NCBI GenBank assembly: GCA_003154025.1
Contig: PMCE01000152.1
Coordinates: 3,402 to 10,502, forward strand
Reading direction: 5' to 3'
Length of the DNA: 7,101 nt
Source of the DNA: Syntrophaceae bacterium
GTDB taxonomy: Bacteria; Desulfobacterota; SM23-61
Below, one piece after another: positions 6,992 through 7,101 of this stretch. Position 1 is the first letter of the stretch. Each line of letters opens with the position of its first letter. The translations under genes and the position numbers were made by a program. The notes beneath the pieces are model-generated. The model made no database searches. It saw nothing but the letters and a program-made list of their open reading frames with translations, and was not told the DNA's origin.

Positions 6992-7004
6992 CGGGTTGAA
7001 CCCG
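6992..7004. repeat. short palindrome in the leader of the TIGR04076-type gene
   Basis: CGGGTTGAACCCG is a perfect 13-base palindrome with a single central base. It lies between the promoter and the start at 6928. It could form a small RNA hairpin or bind a dimeric regulator; no T run follows, so it is not an intrinsic terminator. Confidence 0.4.
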
Positions 7005-7051
7005 TTCGTTGTGCAGCCCTCCCCTTTCGGCTCAACCTGTCGGATTGGACG

Positions 7052-7081
7052 AATATACCAGAGAAAGAATCCCCGCGACAA
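7052..7081 (-). promoter_or_regulatory. extended -10 promoter for the TIGR04076-type gene
   Basis: On the minus strand TTGTCG (7081-7076) is followed after 18 bases by TATATT (7057-7052) preceded by TGG, an extended -10. The predicted leader is about 115 bases. A perfect 10-base palindrome CTTGATCAAG (7086-7095) lies just upstream of the -35 box and could be an operator half of a larger site cut by the window edge. Confidence 0.5.
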
Positions 7082-7101
7082 GCTTCTTGATCAAGCCCCG
7101 G

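Noticed and set aside
6988..7008. tRNA T-arm-like sequence (GTTCAACCC on the minus strand)
   Set aside because: The flanking bases do not form the required 5 bp T stem and no acceptor, D or anticodon arms are present.

Overview
The window looks like a piece of the chromosome of an anaerobic, GC-rich bacterium, most likely a deltaproteobacterium (Desulfobacterota). This rests on the ileS-lspA-lgt gene order, a long YeiH-type transporter, a TIGR04076-type small protein, intergenic palindromes, and what appears to be selenocysteine use. The taxon is an inference; no rRNA or other marker is present.

Layout. At the left edge (1-200, minus strand) is the 5' part of a TerC-family membrane protein gene with a signal-peptide-like N-terminus. 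Next comes a 260-base gap with candidate promoters for that gene and a strong hairpin at the 3' end of its neighbour. From 461 to 1990 (minus) lies a YeiH/UPF0324 putative sulfate exporter with an extra extracytoplasmic domain. A 420-base divergent intergenic region (1991-2410) carries a good extended -10 promoter facing the transporter gene and a weaker one facing ileS. On the plus strand, ileS (2411-5218), lspA (5215-5712) and lgt (5774-6547) form an apparent operon. lspA starts at a GTG overlapping the ileS stop. A palindromic element separates lspA from lgt. A repeat-built inverted repeat ends lgt and separates it from a convergent small gene (6608-6928, minus) of the TIGR04076 type, which has its own extended -10 promoter near the right edge.

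Main discovery. lgt, encoding the first enzyme of lipoprotein maturation, is interrupted by an in-frame TGA at 6185-6187. The TGA falls on the first cysteine of the family motif A-G-C-C-Y-G. The frame continues intact for another 119 codons of recognisable Lgt sequence, and the bases right after the TGA fold into a SECIS-like hairpin with a G-starting apical loop about 16 bases downstream. The best reading is one 257-residue selenoprotein Lgt with Sec138 next to Cys139, not a pseudogene or two genes. Lgt attaches diacylglycerol to the lipobox cysteine and LspA then removes the signal peptide, so these two neighbouring genes are consecutive steps of one pathway. ileS is a housekeeping gene often linked to lspA.
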